A DNA stretch of 64,000 bases from Actinostola sp. cb2023. Lineage: Eukaryota > Cnidaria > Anthozoa > Actiniaria > Actinostolidae. Below the pieces are notes generated by a model. The model was not told where the DNA came from. It saw only the letters and a program-made list of their open reading frames with translations, and did no database searches. Made by a program: the position numbers and the translations under genes. Shown piece after piece: positions 24,340-36,900 of the stretch (positions are counted from its first letter, which is position 1; the number at the start of each line of letters is the position of its first letter). The stretch is from positions 209,501 to 273,500 of the forward strand of contig JAUJYZ010001326.1 in the NCBI GenBank assembly GCA_033675265.1, read 5' to 3'.

Positions 24340-25440
24340 TATAATAAAGTAAAGGCAAACACGTATAAAACGTTTGGAAGTACTTAGTGCGTACCTACCT
24401 ACACTATAAAGTGTTGTACCAATTACTCGACTAATTCATGCTAATATAATAATGTAAAGGCAAACACGTATAAACTAAAACGTTTGGAAGTACTTAGTGC
24501 GTACCTACCTACACTATAAAATGTTGTACCAATTACTCGACTAATTCATGCTAATATAATAAAGTAAAAAGCAAACACGTATAAACTAAAACGTTTGGAA
24601 GTACTTAGTGCGTACCTACCTACACTATAAAGTGTTGTAGCTATTACTCGACTAATTCATGCTAATATAATAAAGTAAAGGCAAACACGTATAAACTAAA
24701 ACGTTTGGAAGTACTTAGTGCGTACCTACCTACACTATAAAATGTTGTACCAATTACTCGACTAATTCATGCTAATATAATAAAGTAAAGGCAAAAACGT
24801 ATAAACTAAAACGTTTGGAAGTACTTAGTGCGTACCTACCTACACTATAAAATGTTGTACCAATTACTCGACTAATTCATGCTAATATAATAAAGTAAAA
24901 GCAAACACGTATAAACTAAAACGTTTGGAAGTACTTAGTGCGTACCTACCTACACTATAAAGTGTTGTAGCTATTACTCGACTAATTCATGCTAATATAA
25001 TAAAGTAAAAGCAAACACGTATAAACTAAAACGTTTGGAAGTACTTAGTGCGTACCTACCTACACTATAAAATGTTGTACCAATTACTCGACTAATTCAT
25101 GCCAATATAATAAAGTAAAGGCAAACACGTATAAACTAAAACGTTTGGAAGTACTTAGTGCGTACCTACCTACACTATAAAATGTTGTAGCTATTACTCG
25201 ACTAATTCATGCCAATATAATAAAGTAAAGGCAAACACGTATAAACTAAAACGTTTGGAAGTACTTAGTGCGTACCTACCTACACTATAAAATGTTGTAC
25301 CAATTACTCGACTAATTCATGCCAATATAATAAAGTAAAGGCAAACACGTATAAACTAAAACGTTTGGAAGTACTTAGTGCGTACCTACCTACACTATAA
25401 AATGTTGTACCTATTACTCGACTAATTCATGCTAATATAA
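24340..25440. repeat. 110-bp satellite, 10 units
   Basis: Ten units with period 110 bp; ACGTTTGGAAGTACTTAGTG recurs at about 24370, 24480, 24590 and so on to 25360. Units differ mainly at one site (TGTACCAATTAC versus TGTAGCTATTAC), and these variants alternate along the array. The array is AT-rich and non-coding. Confidence 0.95.
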
Positions 25441-26336
25441 TGCCAAACTCGTCAATGAATCACTACTAAATTGTGTTAAAAAGGGTTATATTTCATGCTA
25501 TGACAAAAGCACTGTCCGATAGTTTTCTTTTTCTAGGTGATTTGTTTTCGTAACGGCAACGGGTTAATTGAATCTCGAGATATACCCGGCTACTAGTATT
25601 TGAACCCGTATAATTGGATACTATTGTATGAGGATCGTGGCGGCACATTTCATGAGAGTCTGATTATCAACATCATCATCACCGCATCATTAAGCACCCA
25701 TATCATCATTATCATAATCGTAGCCTGCGTAGCCACGCTCATTGTGAGTGGATTGGGGAAGGAGGATTATCATCACCGCTATTAACCGCCACGATCACTA
25801 ACCTCTATAAACACTGAACTACGTTTTCGTAGTCAATGCGTAAAGATTAAAGTTCGAAAACTACATGGGGATATTTTTTAACCGACTGCATCGTTACACA
25901 ACTATAATAATATATATATATAAACTATATCGTTACACAAAAGATATTTAGTAAGCTCTGCAAGGCTTTCGCCACCAACTTTAGTGGTTAAACTAAAACT
26001 CAGCGTCCATTGATAGAAAGATTATCAGGAAAATCTTCCACGTTTTGCAGCGTTTTTCTTTTTCATTCCTGTTCGGGGTTTCGTATTGGTTATTCTTGAT
26101 GAAGCGGAAGCCATTGCAGTGGATCTTGATTGATACAGCTTGGCGTTGAGCTATATGTTTGAAAAGGAGAACGTAATTACAGATACTATTTCTAGAAAAA
26201 GGTGAAAACATACTGTACTGATTTGTGCACAACAGCAGCAGCATCGGCGGAAATAATTACAACAAAACCCCACTATATCGACCTTGATTACCTCAGTTGA
26301 ACTCCCTAGTTGCCTCCTTGAATAGTGTAAATGCAT
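25441..26336. other. Spacer below the RNF213-like gene; possible terminal exon
   Basis: I see no clear gene. On the minus strand an acceptor-like CACCTTTTTCTAG near 26190 is followed in phase with the donor at 27005 by a near-immediate stop, which would end the RNF213-like protein after one or two residues. A basic frame near 26010-26130 (SSRITNTKPRTGMKKKNAA) is another possible tail. Neither is convincing. Confidence 0.3.
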
Positions 26337-26998
26337 CATCACCAACAACCACAACCACCACCAACAACAACAACAACCAACAACAACAACAACAACCACC
26401 ACCACCACCACCACCAACCAACAACCACCACCAGCAGCAGCACCACCACCACCAACAACCACAACCACCACCACCAACAACAACAACCACCAACCACCAC
26501 CACCAACAACAACAACACCACAACCAACAACAACACCACCAACAACCACCACCTCCAACAACGACACTACCATCACCACTACCAACAACAACAGCAGCAC
26601 CACCACCACCACCAACATAAACTTAATTGTATGCAAACTACTGGTACTAAATAAAAGTCTATGTCTAAGTCAACACCAACAACAACAACCACCACCTCCA
26701 ACAACGACACTACCATCAACAACAACAACAACAACAATTATTAACAGCACCACTACCACCAATACCACCAACAACAACACAACCAACAACACCACTGACC
26801 ACCACCATCAACAATAACAACAACACGAACCACCACCACCTCCAACAACGACACTACCACCACCACCAACACCAACACCCACCACCACCATCAACAACAC
26901 TACCAACAATAACAACACCACCACCACCAAAGACACTACCAACAATAACAACAATAACAACAACAACACTACCAACAACAACAATAACAACAACAAAG
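26337..26998. repeat. Degenerate (ACC)n/(AAC)n microsatellite tract
   Basis: About 660 bp dominated by CAACAACCACC-type triplets, interrupted at 26620-26670. It abuts the last confident codon of the RNF213-like gene and gives spurious poly-Thr/Asn/Pro or poly-Val/Trp/Cys frames on both strands. Confidence 0.95.
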
Positions 26999-28292
26999 TA
27001 GTACCTTCTGAAGTTGGTCCTGATAGAATCCATGCACCTCGTAGACATTACCGATTGTTAGTTCTCTAAGGAAGAACTTGGGAGCAGCTTCAGACACTTT
27101 GAATGCATTATCGCCACGTTGTGATCTTATAGCCATTGGCCACAGCGAAGGGTCTTTCATGAACTCCACAAGACATTCATCTGGATGTGGCTTCATGTGT
27201 AGATATCTAAACACAAACCTTTTGATGGCTCCAACGATTGCTTCAAGGACAGATTTACTCTCGTCTTTTGAAATCTCTGTCATCTGCTCCTCAGTTCCGT
27301 CCAGCATTGTTTTCCGGTACTCTTGTCCAACGCAATCTACCGAGGGAAGTGCAAGCTGATCCTCTACAAATTCATACAAGGCGCAAACATGTTTAACTTG
27401 AATCGTCTTCAGGGTTGATGGAAGGAGATCTTTGGGAAAAGGTCTTGAGGAAGGAATCCAGGTATCGATGTAGTCTACAAGACTTTGCTCCGTCTTACCT
27501 CCCGTGCGCTTCAGATAACACAAAACGAGTTCCATGTGTTGGAGAAGAATTTGAATTCGGTCCATGCTTTTTGTTGCCGAACTTCCTAGCTCTGCTTCGA
27601 CGCTATTGGGGAGTTTTTCTTGTGGAATAGCTTGGCACAATTCGTTGAGAATGTTTGCACAGTCATGGAAAAGTTGCTTGGAGAAAACAAACTCGCGAAC
27701 AACCCCCATTGTGTTCAGATATGCTTTGCCAAGTAGAAAACTGCCTGCCATCTCCTTCTCTATCCTGGTCATATCATATGTTATGGTCTTTCCTTGGCCA
27801 TATTCTGTTGCGTACTGTGACAGTTCAAGAAAATCGTCCGTCCATTCATATCGTATAATCTCCTTCTCCTTGGCGTCTTGAACGTGCACTATTGGAAAAC
27901 TACAAACAGCATCTTTCCTGAAGAGGAACTGAAGTGCAGTACAATTTCCAATCAACGCTATAGCGAGACATTTATCCAGAAACGCATTCTGCATATTAGC
28001 AAGGACAGTCATAGTGGCACACAAATACCGTCCTAAATCCTTTGGTTCAGCTAAGCAGTAACCAACAGGGTGCATTTCATTTATGTAAGGCATCTCATCG
28101 CTGCCTTGAAGCTGTTCGTTGATTAAGGGGACGACGTTTTCCCAAGCTTTTCGAAACTCTTCAAAAGTTTCTCTTGTGGAGTCTTCACTTGTAGTCTGGG
28201 AATGAACTTGATGGAGTTGCTGTTCCTTTCTGATCACAACGTCAACGATTTTCCTTTCTTTAGCTTCTGATCGAGTCAGGCCTCGGCTCAAC
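26969..28292 (-). CDS. RNF213: RNF213-like, C-terminal segment (third frame)
   Basis: About 430 residues continuing the preceding segment after a one-base frame change at the T5 run 28293-28297 (minus strand). Removing one T gives VDVLLSRGLTRSEAKERKIV without interruption. It is a helical, cytosolic-type sequence without zinc or AAA motifs, matching the C-terminal domain position of RNF213. The last confident residues are VHGFYQDQLQK at 27005, where AAG|GTACTA is a possible splice donor. Reading through gives a short Cys/Leu-rich tail from the microsatellite and a stop at 26969-26971. The true terminus is unresolved. Confidence 0.75.
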
Positions 28293-31200
28293 AAAAACAT
28301 CTACACGGCGGCTCCATGAGTTGAGAGGGGCAAGGTTGCCAATAAGATGCAAAGTGTCATGGTAGTCCATGAACAGTCCAAGCAATTGGTGTTTGTTTTT
28401 GACTTCATTCGGGCTGTTCAAGTAGACCTCTCGAAGTTTCCTCAAGGTGTTTGGCTGTGTTACACGGAAAAGTCGGGGGACGCACGCATTTCTTGAGTCA
28501 ACATCATGAAACTGTGCCAACTGACGTTCTTCAATAACTGTCTCTAGGGGTACTTTGTCATTTTGGCCCATTTGGACATCGCGGAAACCATTTTCACGAA
28601 ACTTCTTGATCACAGGTTGCACTTGCTTGGCAAAGTATGTCTCCCAAGATGATCTCGCTTTTTCATCGTGTGGAAGAGGCAGTCCAGAGTCTTCAGTTAA
28701 GAACGAAGATACTTCCTCGAAGACATGATGCAGAAGAGTGATAATCTTGTCTTTCTTACAACACAATAAAGTACTCAGGACACCTAAATCGATCTGGATG
28801 ATCTGGTAGATCGTATCCGATGGACGGTCATTTTTCATGACATCAACCAGGAGCGCATTGGCTGACAATCCAAGGGAATAACCAGCAAGAAATGCAGAGT
28901 GCACAATCACATGCAGAATTCGAAACTCTATAGGATCAAGACTTCGTACGTGGAGCATCTCATTTTTCAAAGATGCTGGACTGCACTTTACGTACCCTTT
29001 GCTGTTACATGGAGCCTTTTTCTCCTCACGTTGGGTATCTTTTTCACAAGGAGAATGACAGTTTGGACATTTAGTGCCAGAGGTTGTCTCACTAGCAAAT
29101 CGAGTGCCACACTTACAAGAGAATAGAGCAACCTTGGAATGGATGGCTGTCTTGTAGTGTTCACACATTGAATATCCGGAGTCATTTTCGGGCGATGCCA
29201 AAACGTACGACTCTTTTAGCACTGTGGGATTGACTAGGCAACAAGCGACTGGGTTCTTGCTTTTCCCAGTACATCTTGATGTCACAATGGCAGTTATATG
29301 TTGAATAAGCACCGCTACCTCGACATCGATTGCTTTGGATTCAGGTGAGATTTCCAACTCTGCACACTCGAAACTTTCTTGGCCAGCGAGTCTTGTGATG
29401 AAACTGTTGAACGGATCGGGTGCATTTGCCAATTTTTCGGTTACGAACTGTGCTGCCTTGTCTTCGATGTCCTTCAGCTTACGAATAGAGCGCACAATGT
29501 AAAACTGCTCCACGATGACTGCAGCAAACTCCATTCTTTTCTTACTCGATCCCATAGATTCAAGGAATTTTTCAAGGCGGGTTGAATCTGTGCCTGCGAC
29601 GTGCAAACCTAATGCGGTTTCTGCTTCGGACTTATTGGCAAGTCTGTGGAAAGGGTCGTAGCCAAGCTTACTAGTGCAATCACTGTCGTCCCATCCAAGA
29701 GATCGCAGGAGATGGAGCTTTTCACAACTTTGGATCAACTGTTTGACATCATACAGACATAGCTCTTGACCAAGTTCTTTAAGAAGAAATGTAGAGACGC
29801 TTGTCTTTCTTGTAGGGGTTTTGCCATCTTCCAAACGCTTGCACACGTCGTTCAAAATTAGGTCTAGAGAGGAAGTGCTGCCAGATTTACTGAGCAATCT
29901 TGACAATTCTGATATGAATGCTCTTAAATAAGAGACGGCACAAATGAACCCAAACATGTTGTTCTTGCATTCCTCATCGCATTTCGTGATGACATCCATG
30001 GCTTTGTGAAAGTTGATCACAGCTGGATCATCCGAACTGGACACCTCTTTGATATTGAGATCTTTGAAGGCGAGTTTGTTGATCAAATCACAACAAATCA
30101 CATTGATGTGACAGTCCAGTTCCTTTATGTCGCTATCTTCCAATTGCGAAAGGGCATCATTTATTTCCATTAAATTCGGGAAATCATTCAAATCAGTTGA
30201 TGTAATTAAATTCCCGAAATTCTCCAGTGAAAACGCCATTTCTTCATGCTCAGTGAGGAGAATTTGGTGTAAAATGGAACTTGCAAGTTGTAGCATGTGT
30301 TGTTCTTCCTCAGAAGATATTATTCTCAGAATTTCTCCCATCAATGGTGAATCGGGATTTGACTCGATACATCTCTCATAAAACAGAAAGAGGAACTCAT
30401 CCCGCTTCTTATTATTATCAACACCTTCGTTTTGAACTGACATACGAACTGTTTCAAAGATTTCCTTTGAATCCAGATAGTTGTCATCATTCACTAGCTT
30501 CCCTCGCTCACCAAGTCCAAAAATGGAATAGGGCGTTTTTCCAGGAAGAACCAAGCTGGCCAAATCACTACAAACTTTTAAGTAGTGAAAGGCTGGAACT
30601 GACAAGCAATATTTGATCGCTGACGAGAGTACAAGGCTTGTCACATTCTTCCACTCTTCAAATCCTCCAGCTGATTGCACTAAATCATCTGTCGGTAAAA
30701 GGGACAAGCATACTTCTTTGACCAAAAATTCCTCAAAGGTTGGCTCAGGCTTTTCAGTTGCTTTGGAATCCTCTTCTGCGTCGTCTTTGTCCTGATCTGA
30801 TTCACTGGGGTAGTCACTCTCATCTTGTTCATCCTCGATGTCTTCTACAATCATTTCCTCCTCCGCTGAATGTTTTCTTTTCATAACGTTTGCAAACGAT
30901 TCTCCCTTTTCTTCACTTGAGCCCGGTGGACTTTCTTCTATAGAAAATGGGAGTACTAAACACGGTTCTTCATTCTCCTGTGGATGTGCAATCCTGTAAT
31001 CCTGTTCTCTAGCTTCATTGTCTTGCCCTTGTCTTGCCGTTTCATTTGCGTATCTCAACTCTTCCACAGCGTTTCCTTTCGTGTCCAAATATCGGGACAC
31101 AAGTTCGTCAATAGAAAGAGTACTCGTTGGCATGCAGGTCTGCACAAAGTAAAAGACTTGTGGAATCGCATTGCCTTCCAACCACACATTGATGTGAAGC

Positions 31201-33950
31201 TGTGCCACTATGTAAGCTACATCGTTGTGTTCTGATTCAGAAATAGTTGGCATCTGGTCACCATAGTGTGCTTTCATGATGTTAATTCGCTGGCGACGGC
31301 TTAAAGCTTGGGAAACGTCCTCAGTCTTGATATCAAGAAAATCATCTACATAATTGCGTAGTTGTTTGGACAAGACATGGGAATCAACGATCTCCATGAT
31401 GGCCTGTTCTACTTTCATTGTAACCTTTCTTGTCAAGACTTTTCTGGCATCCTTGTTCAGCTCTTCGTTTTCGTCAAGGTTTTCGTTCTCAAGACATTGT
31501 CTACGGTATTCTTCGGAAAAGAAGTCATACAAGTTGTCAACCCTCTTGCAGAAGAGGTAAGAGAAAGGAAAATGAAGGTCTAAATGGCTGACATAAACGA
31601 CGAGTGACTCTGCATCTTGTGGCTCTGGAATATCATGGAGGTCCAACACACTTTCACTGGACATCAAGTGTAAGCATTCTTGACGTGCTTCAACACTTCC
31701 GTCTGTCAGCACCTTCCAAGCGGAATGCTTTTGAAGGAAATAGATAATTCGTGCCAGTGGACGTCGGACCAGATGAGTGATGTAATACTCCATAGCTTTG
31801 ACAAGAGTGGATGAATTGATCAAATTCTGTCGATTACAGGCCACAGCAATATGCCATCTGTAGAACGCGGACTTGGAAACATCCAGTTCATTCTCGATCC
31901 AGCGGCAACACAACTTCATGAAAGAATTCATAATTTCTGCAGATGACGTGATAGTTGCCACTAAAGAGGAAATATCGCCAAGATGGGGTGTCTTCAAAGG
32001 TGGATATTTGATTCGCGTAAAACACCAAAGTAACTGGTCTGCAGCCACTTTGCGGAAAGGAACGCTTTTAGACTGCAATACATCTATCACAGTGTACTCA
32101 AGCATTTCTTTGATCTGAATGCTAGGCTTCTCAAGGGCATCAATCATCACTTGCTCCCAGCCACTTAAAAAGTTGAACTGCCAGAGCTGGTGGTATACCT
32201 CGTCATCGGTTTGTACTGAACGACGTAGATGGATAACAATACAGACATGCTTTTGGCTTGTTTCATGAGACAGAGAGTTGATGAATGACTTTCGATGTTC
32301 TTCTATAATTGTCTTGACCAAAAGCATCTGAGGTGCATCAGTTTCAGGTCTGCACTGTACCACCAAAAGACTGGCGTCGGATTCCATCCAGAAGTGGTTT
32401 ATTCTTTTGGATAGTTCCTTTTCGGATTTAAAGAAACTAAGTTTCTCTACTTGCACGTGGATAAGATCTTCAACGCATTTAGACACGTCCGTGTGAATGC
32501 TACTGTGGGTCATAACCAGGATTTTCATGTCATTGGATTCATTTCCTTCCTCGTCATACGCCTCAAAGGACTGTCTCAGAAACGCTTTCAAACCATCGTG
32601 GATAGGCAGCTTGAAATAATCATCGTAAAGCTCATTTACCTCCTCATCGTTGACACGACAAAGCATTGAATTGCGACTTCGGATTACAGCGTCTGGCATT
32701 GCAACAGACATCAGATCTTTTTTACATCGTGCTATGACGTCATCCATTGGAGTCTCAGAATCTTGGCTGTGGAAAAGCACTATCGATGGAAGAGTATCGT
32801 CATGGAACCCTGCAAACATGTCAAATTCGTTAAACTCAGTTTCATGTCCTTCGATAGTCGAGATACTTTCTGTCCACTCACTAAGGTCTTTGATCATTTG
32901 TCTTTGGTTGGCATTTAGTACATCTGAAAACCTCAAAAGCTGTTTTTCAAAGCGATTCAGGAATGGTGGATCGGCGTAATCGACTCTGTCCTCGTCAACT
33001 AACACAATACACCTGAAGCCATCATCAACTTGACACATAGGGTTACTAAATGCACCAAGGGCGACTCTGCAATTCTTCTTACCACCAACGACTATGTAGT
33101 TCTGGTTCAGCATGTCATACAGACTTCCATAGATACTTTCCAAGTCACGGAGGATAAGGATACAGTTGCGTTCCATGCACAGAATGATGCGGCTTAGAAT
33201 GCGGTGATTGTAGTCTGCAGAACGATCTTCTTCAAAGCGGCTTCCAAATATCGTGATCTTTTCCTTATTCAAATCTTTCAGGGTTTGGTCCAATATTCCA
33301 ATCGCTGAATCTCCACTTGTGATGATCATCAAATGGCGCGCCATTTCGTCTTTCAAATTATCGCGGATAAGTTCTGTTACAGGAAATTCCATAACATCCC
33401 CTACAGGCTGATGAACCTTCAGCTTCTGTAAGAACGCTGTTTCTAATTCTCGTTTTCCCGTGGAAATACCACCAAAATTCCTCTGCATGGCACGTTGAAT
33501 CTTCTCGTTGTTTTCTTGAGAATTTCGTGAGATGTCCAGGCACTTCACCATAGAATAGTAGTCACGAAGACCATGAAAGTTGTCGTGCTTCTGTTTCGAC
33601 TGGTATTCATAATAGGCTTCTGCAAGGCATTTTATTTGAAATTTTGTCGATCTTGTTAAATAACCACCGCTCGTACTAATTTGCGCGTGTCGGATAGAGA
33701 GACCAGTATCATAGAGGTCATCTTCATCTGGCTCTGGTCGAGAGAGATGTATTGCACGATTCATTTTAGCAGCATCCAAAGCCCAGTTGGAAATTCCAAC
33801 CACTGCTACATCGGGGAGTTTACCTTCACCCGGCTCAAGGAGACGATGGAGGACCTTGAGTGGATTGAATTTTGAAATCTCAGCTAATCCGATTTCATCC
33901 AAAAGAACGACGGGAAGAACGTCTTCAGATTTATACTTCTTGGCCTTCTC
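28293..33950 (-). CDS. RNF213: RNF213-like, central to C-terminal segment (second frame): AAA4 Walker B to RZ-like finger
   Basis: About 1,885 residues. It opens with the AAA4 Walker B and following helix (VVLLDEIGLAEISKFNPLKV) and about 40 residues later has VAVVGISNWALDAAKMNRAI, the sensor region. A long helical E3-shell-like region follows, with an acidic low-complexity stretch (30770-30870, rich in E, D, S, preceded by KRKH). At 29050-29170 lies a Cys/His cluster, MCEHYK then FSCKCG then KCPNCHSPC, at the place of the RZ finger of RNF213. I find no C-x2-C/C-x-H-x2-C RING pattern anywhere, although vertebrate RNF213 has one before the RZ finger. RNF213 is a giant cytosolic E3 ligase that acts in lipid-droplet and antimicrobial ubiquitylation, and its RZ finger, rather than the RING, supports much of that activity. 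Frameshifts bound the segment on both sides. Confidence 0.88.
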
Positions 33951-36900
33951 AAAACACTTTCTCGATCCCTTCAGAAGTTGAAGACTCTGATCCTTGAAAG
34001 GATACGAATAGGAGCTGTGGCAGTGTCTTCAAAAAGGGGTCTTTGGAATCTCTTCCACGTAGGTTACTTCTTATTATTTGCATTGAGAGGGATTTACTGC
34101 AGCCTGGTTTGCCAACCACAAACACTGGAATTCTGTTCAAAATGCAAATAAGTATGACAAAGACATTTTCACGCAAGGCAACATTTCTTGCTGTTCCTTC
34201 TGGTAGCTCCATTCTAGATAGATACTCTTCCTGCTCAGCTCGAATGATTTGTTGAAATGAATCAGCTGGATACAAGAAGTCAAACCTTTTATGCTTGATT
34301 AGTACCTTGGTCATTTCTCGACAATATTTTTGTCTCAAATCTGAGGTTGGGAGCCTTGAGAGATAGCAGTGTGCAAGCGATAGAACAATCGCTTTATCTT
34401 TCTTGCTAAACTTTTGAGCAGTGATGAAATACTTCCGTATATGCGGTGGATGTTTCTTTATGTCGATCTCTGGACGATTTTCCAGCAAGGTGTAAAACGA
34501 CTTCATCAGGATAGTAGTTCTGTGGACATCTCGAAGACTCACGCAGAAGCAGCTCTGATCTTCACTTCTAATAAATGCTTGAGACGTAGCTAACAAGTCG
34601 ACCAACATTTCCCCGCTGGTGCCATCAAAGTTCCTCTCCACCATACGTCTAATGTATGCTTTTTCGTCCTCAGCGTTCAGAGATCCATAATCCCAAACAT
34701 AATCGATCATCGTTTCTGGCAGAGGATGAACTCGATAAACCAGCTTTGAAAACTCATCAAGTGTTGTTTTTCCTGTTAAGCCAGCTGTCATAATACGTCC
34801 GGGAGGACGAAGACGATATGGATTACAAGCAGCAACGAACACAAGATTTGAAGCCAATGGTTTTCCATGAATGGAGCGATGGCAAACAATCTCGTTGATG
34901 GTTCCGAGGTAGTCACAAGTGTTGATTTCGTCCAAAAAAATCCACATCGACTTTCCTTCTTTCTGGAAATTCCTGGCCTCTTCGTCTTTTGAAGATATGA
35001 AGTGAAATATTTGCTTTTCTGTTATTCCTGCGTGAAAGCTGAACACCTCAAACGGGATGGCACAAGTATGGGCAAGATATCGTACAAGGCTTGTCTTACC
35101 ACATCCTGTTTCGCCCATGATAATAACAGGGATGTTGGCTTGCATGCGTTGGATTATCAAGGCCATTTTCAGGATATTGTCCGGGGTAAGCGCATAATCC
35201 AAAGACGCCAGCTTTACTTTATCCTGGTTTTGAGGTGCATTCGAGATTCTTTCTAATCTGTCTTGAAGTTCTTCCTGACTCATTGTAGTGTAGTCCTCAA
35301 GACCTTCCCCGTGCATGGCCTGGCTTTGGAAGAGATCCTTGACTTGCTGTGGCACGTTCTTTAGATCACGATATATTGCTGTGATAGCACCAGCTCCGTG
35401 TAGCATAATCACAAGATGGTCAGTCCACGGTGTCATTTCCTTTACTCTGTCCACCATTTGTTCTGCAGTCATTGCTCCTCCTGATCTCATCTTTTTTAAT
35501 GCTTCTATAGCTTGCACTTCAAGCACAGCAGTAGTCTGTGTGGCTTTGCACGTATTCACTGACCTCGCTGCAAAACTAGTTGCAACATCACAAAGTGCTT
35601 TAAATAGGCGAATGCGAACATCATGCTCCTCGCCAACCATGGCTTTGATGTGTTGTGGCTTGCAGTATGGGCTTCTTGTAAACTTCATAAGCTGATCGGC
35701 TAACACTGATATGAAGTTTTCGAGAATATTAAAAGACAAATCACCACCCGGAAAGAAATATTTAACCAGAAGCGCTTTGCATTCGGAAGACTTTAGGGAT
35801 TTGACTTTGTTAGAACCGCTGAAAATAATCTCTTCGTTCTCAAGGGTTCCGCAGTCGTAGGCATGTAAGTATTGACAAACCACTTGGATTGGGCTCGTCA
35901 ATTCTATACTACTGAGTAGGTTTCGGTATTCGTGCCAAAATACATCGAGTCTTTTGAAACACTTGCAAATAGGAAGTGAGTTTCGTATTCCTTGCTGCAA
36001 AGTGTTAGCAATTTCGATGTAAACGTGGTCTGTCGGCAAACTGAAAAGCAAAGCCTCCGATGAAACCATTTTAGTGACAACTAGTTCAAACAGGAACGTG
36101 TCTAAGCCTGCTGGATCGTCAACGTCTCCAATATCAAAGTGGATTGATTGGAAGTGCTTGAGATTTAAATCTGAAAGCCTTTTCACTAGGTCTCTTCGCA
36201 CAAATGGTCCACTGATCGGGAATGTGACAACAGCTCTTCCTTTTTCACTGGCGTGGGAATAAATTTCTTCCGATTTCCCAAGGCCTGGAAGATCGCCTGT
36301 GACAAGGAAGGTTTCTGGGCATGTTTGTTTAAACTGTTCTCTCAAGTCTGCATCAGGTGTTCCACCATAGAAATGAACATAGTCGGAGAACTGATCTGCA
36401 ATGTGATGGTGAGACCCACCACGACAAACGACAGCTAGAAGATATGGCGCATGCACTTCGGTGGTCAAGTTCTTCAAGGACTCTACCAATTTGAACTGGA
36501 CGTCGTTCGGGAGGCTTTCTACATTTGCTATGCAATGTAATTTACTTGTTATGCCATGGCCATGTGCTTCAAATGTTCGTAAAAGAAGTAACTCGATCTC
36601 CTCCCATGTTGTTCTCGAATGACAAAATAGGAGTTGGCTGGGTTTTGGAAGACAAGCGCAAGTGTTTTGAAAGAGTGCCATGACGACATGGACAGTTTGA
36701 GCACTCCCTGGCTCTAGCACACCAACGTAGAGTTTACCAGGCTCAACGACTGCATCAATCTTTATGGTCGAAACAATATCGGGCAACGGTTCTTCATGAG
36801 AAGATCTGAAAATGCTATCTAACGCGGATCCAATTGCATTAAGATCGTCTTCTGTCTTCGTCATCATCTTCGGTTTTTCGTACTTGGACTGAAAGTACGG

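Noticed and set aside
24340..25440. CRISPR-like array
   Set aside because: Units are contiguous 110-bp repeats without unique spacers, in a eukaryotic context; the 129-bp arrays are likewise coding tandem repeats.
26151..27048. Poly-Thr/Asn/Pro and poly-Val/Trp/Cys open frames on both strands
   Set aside because: These are translations of an (ACC)n/(AAC)n tract, not genes.
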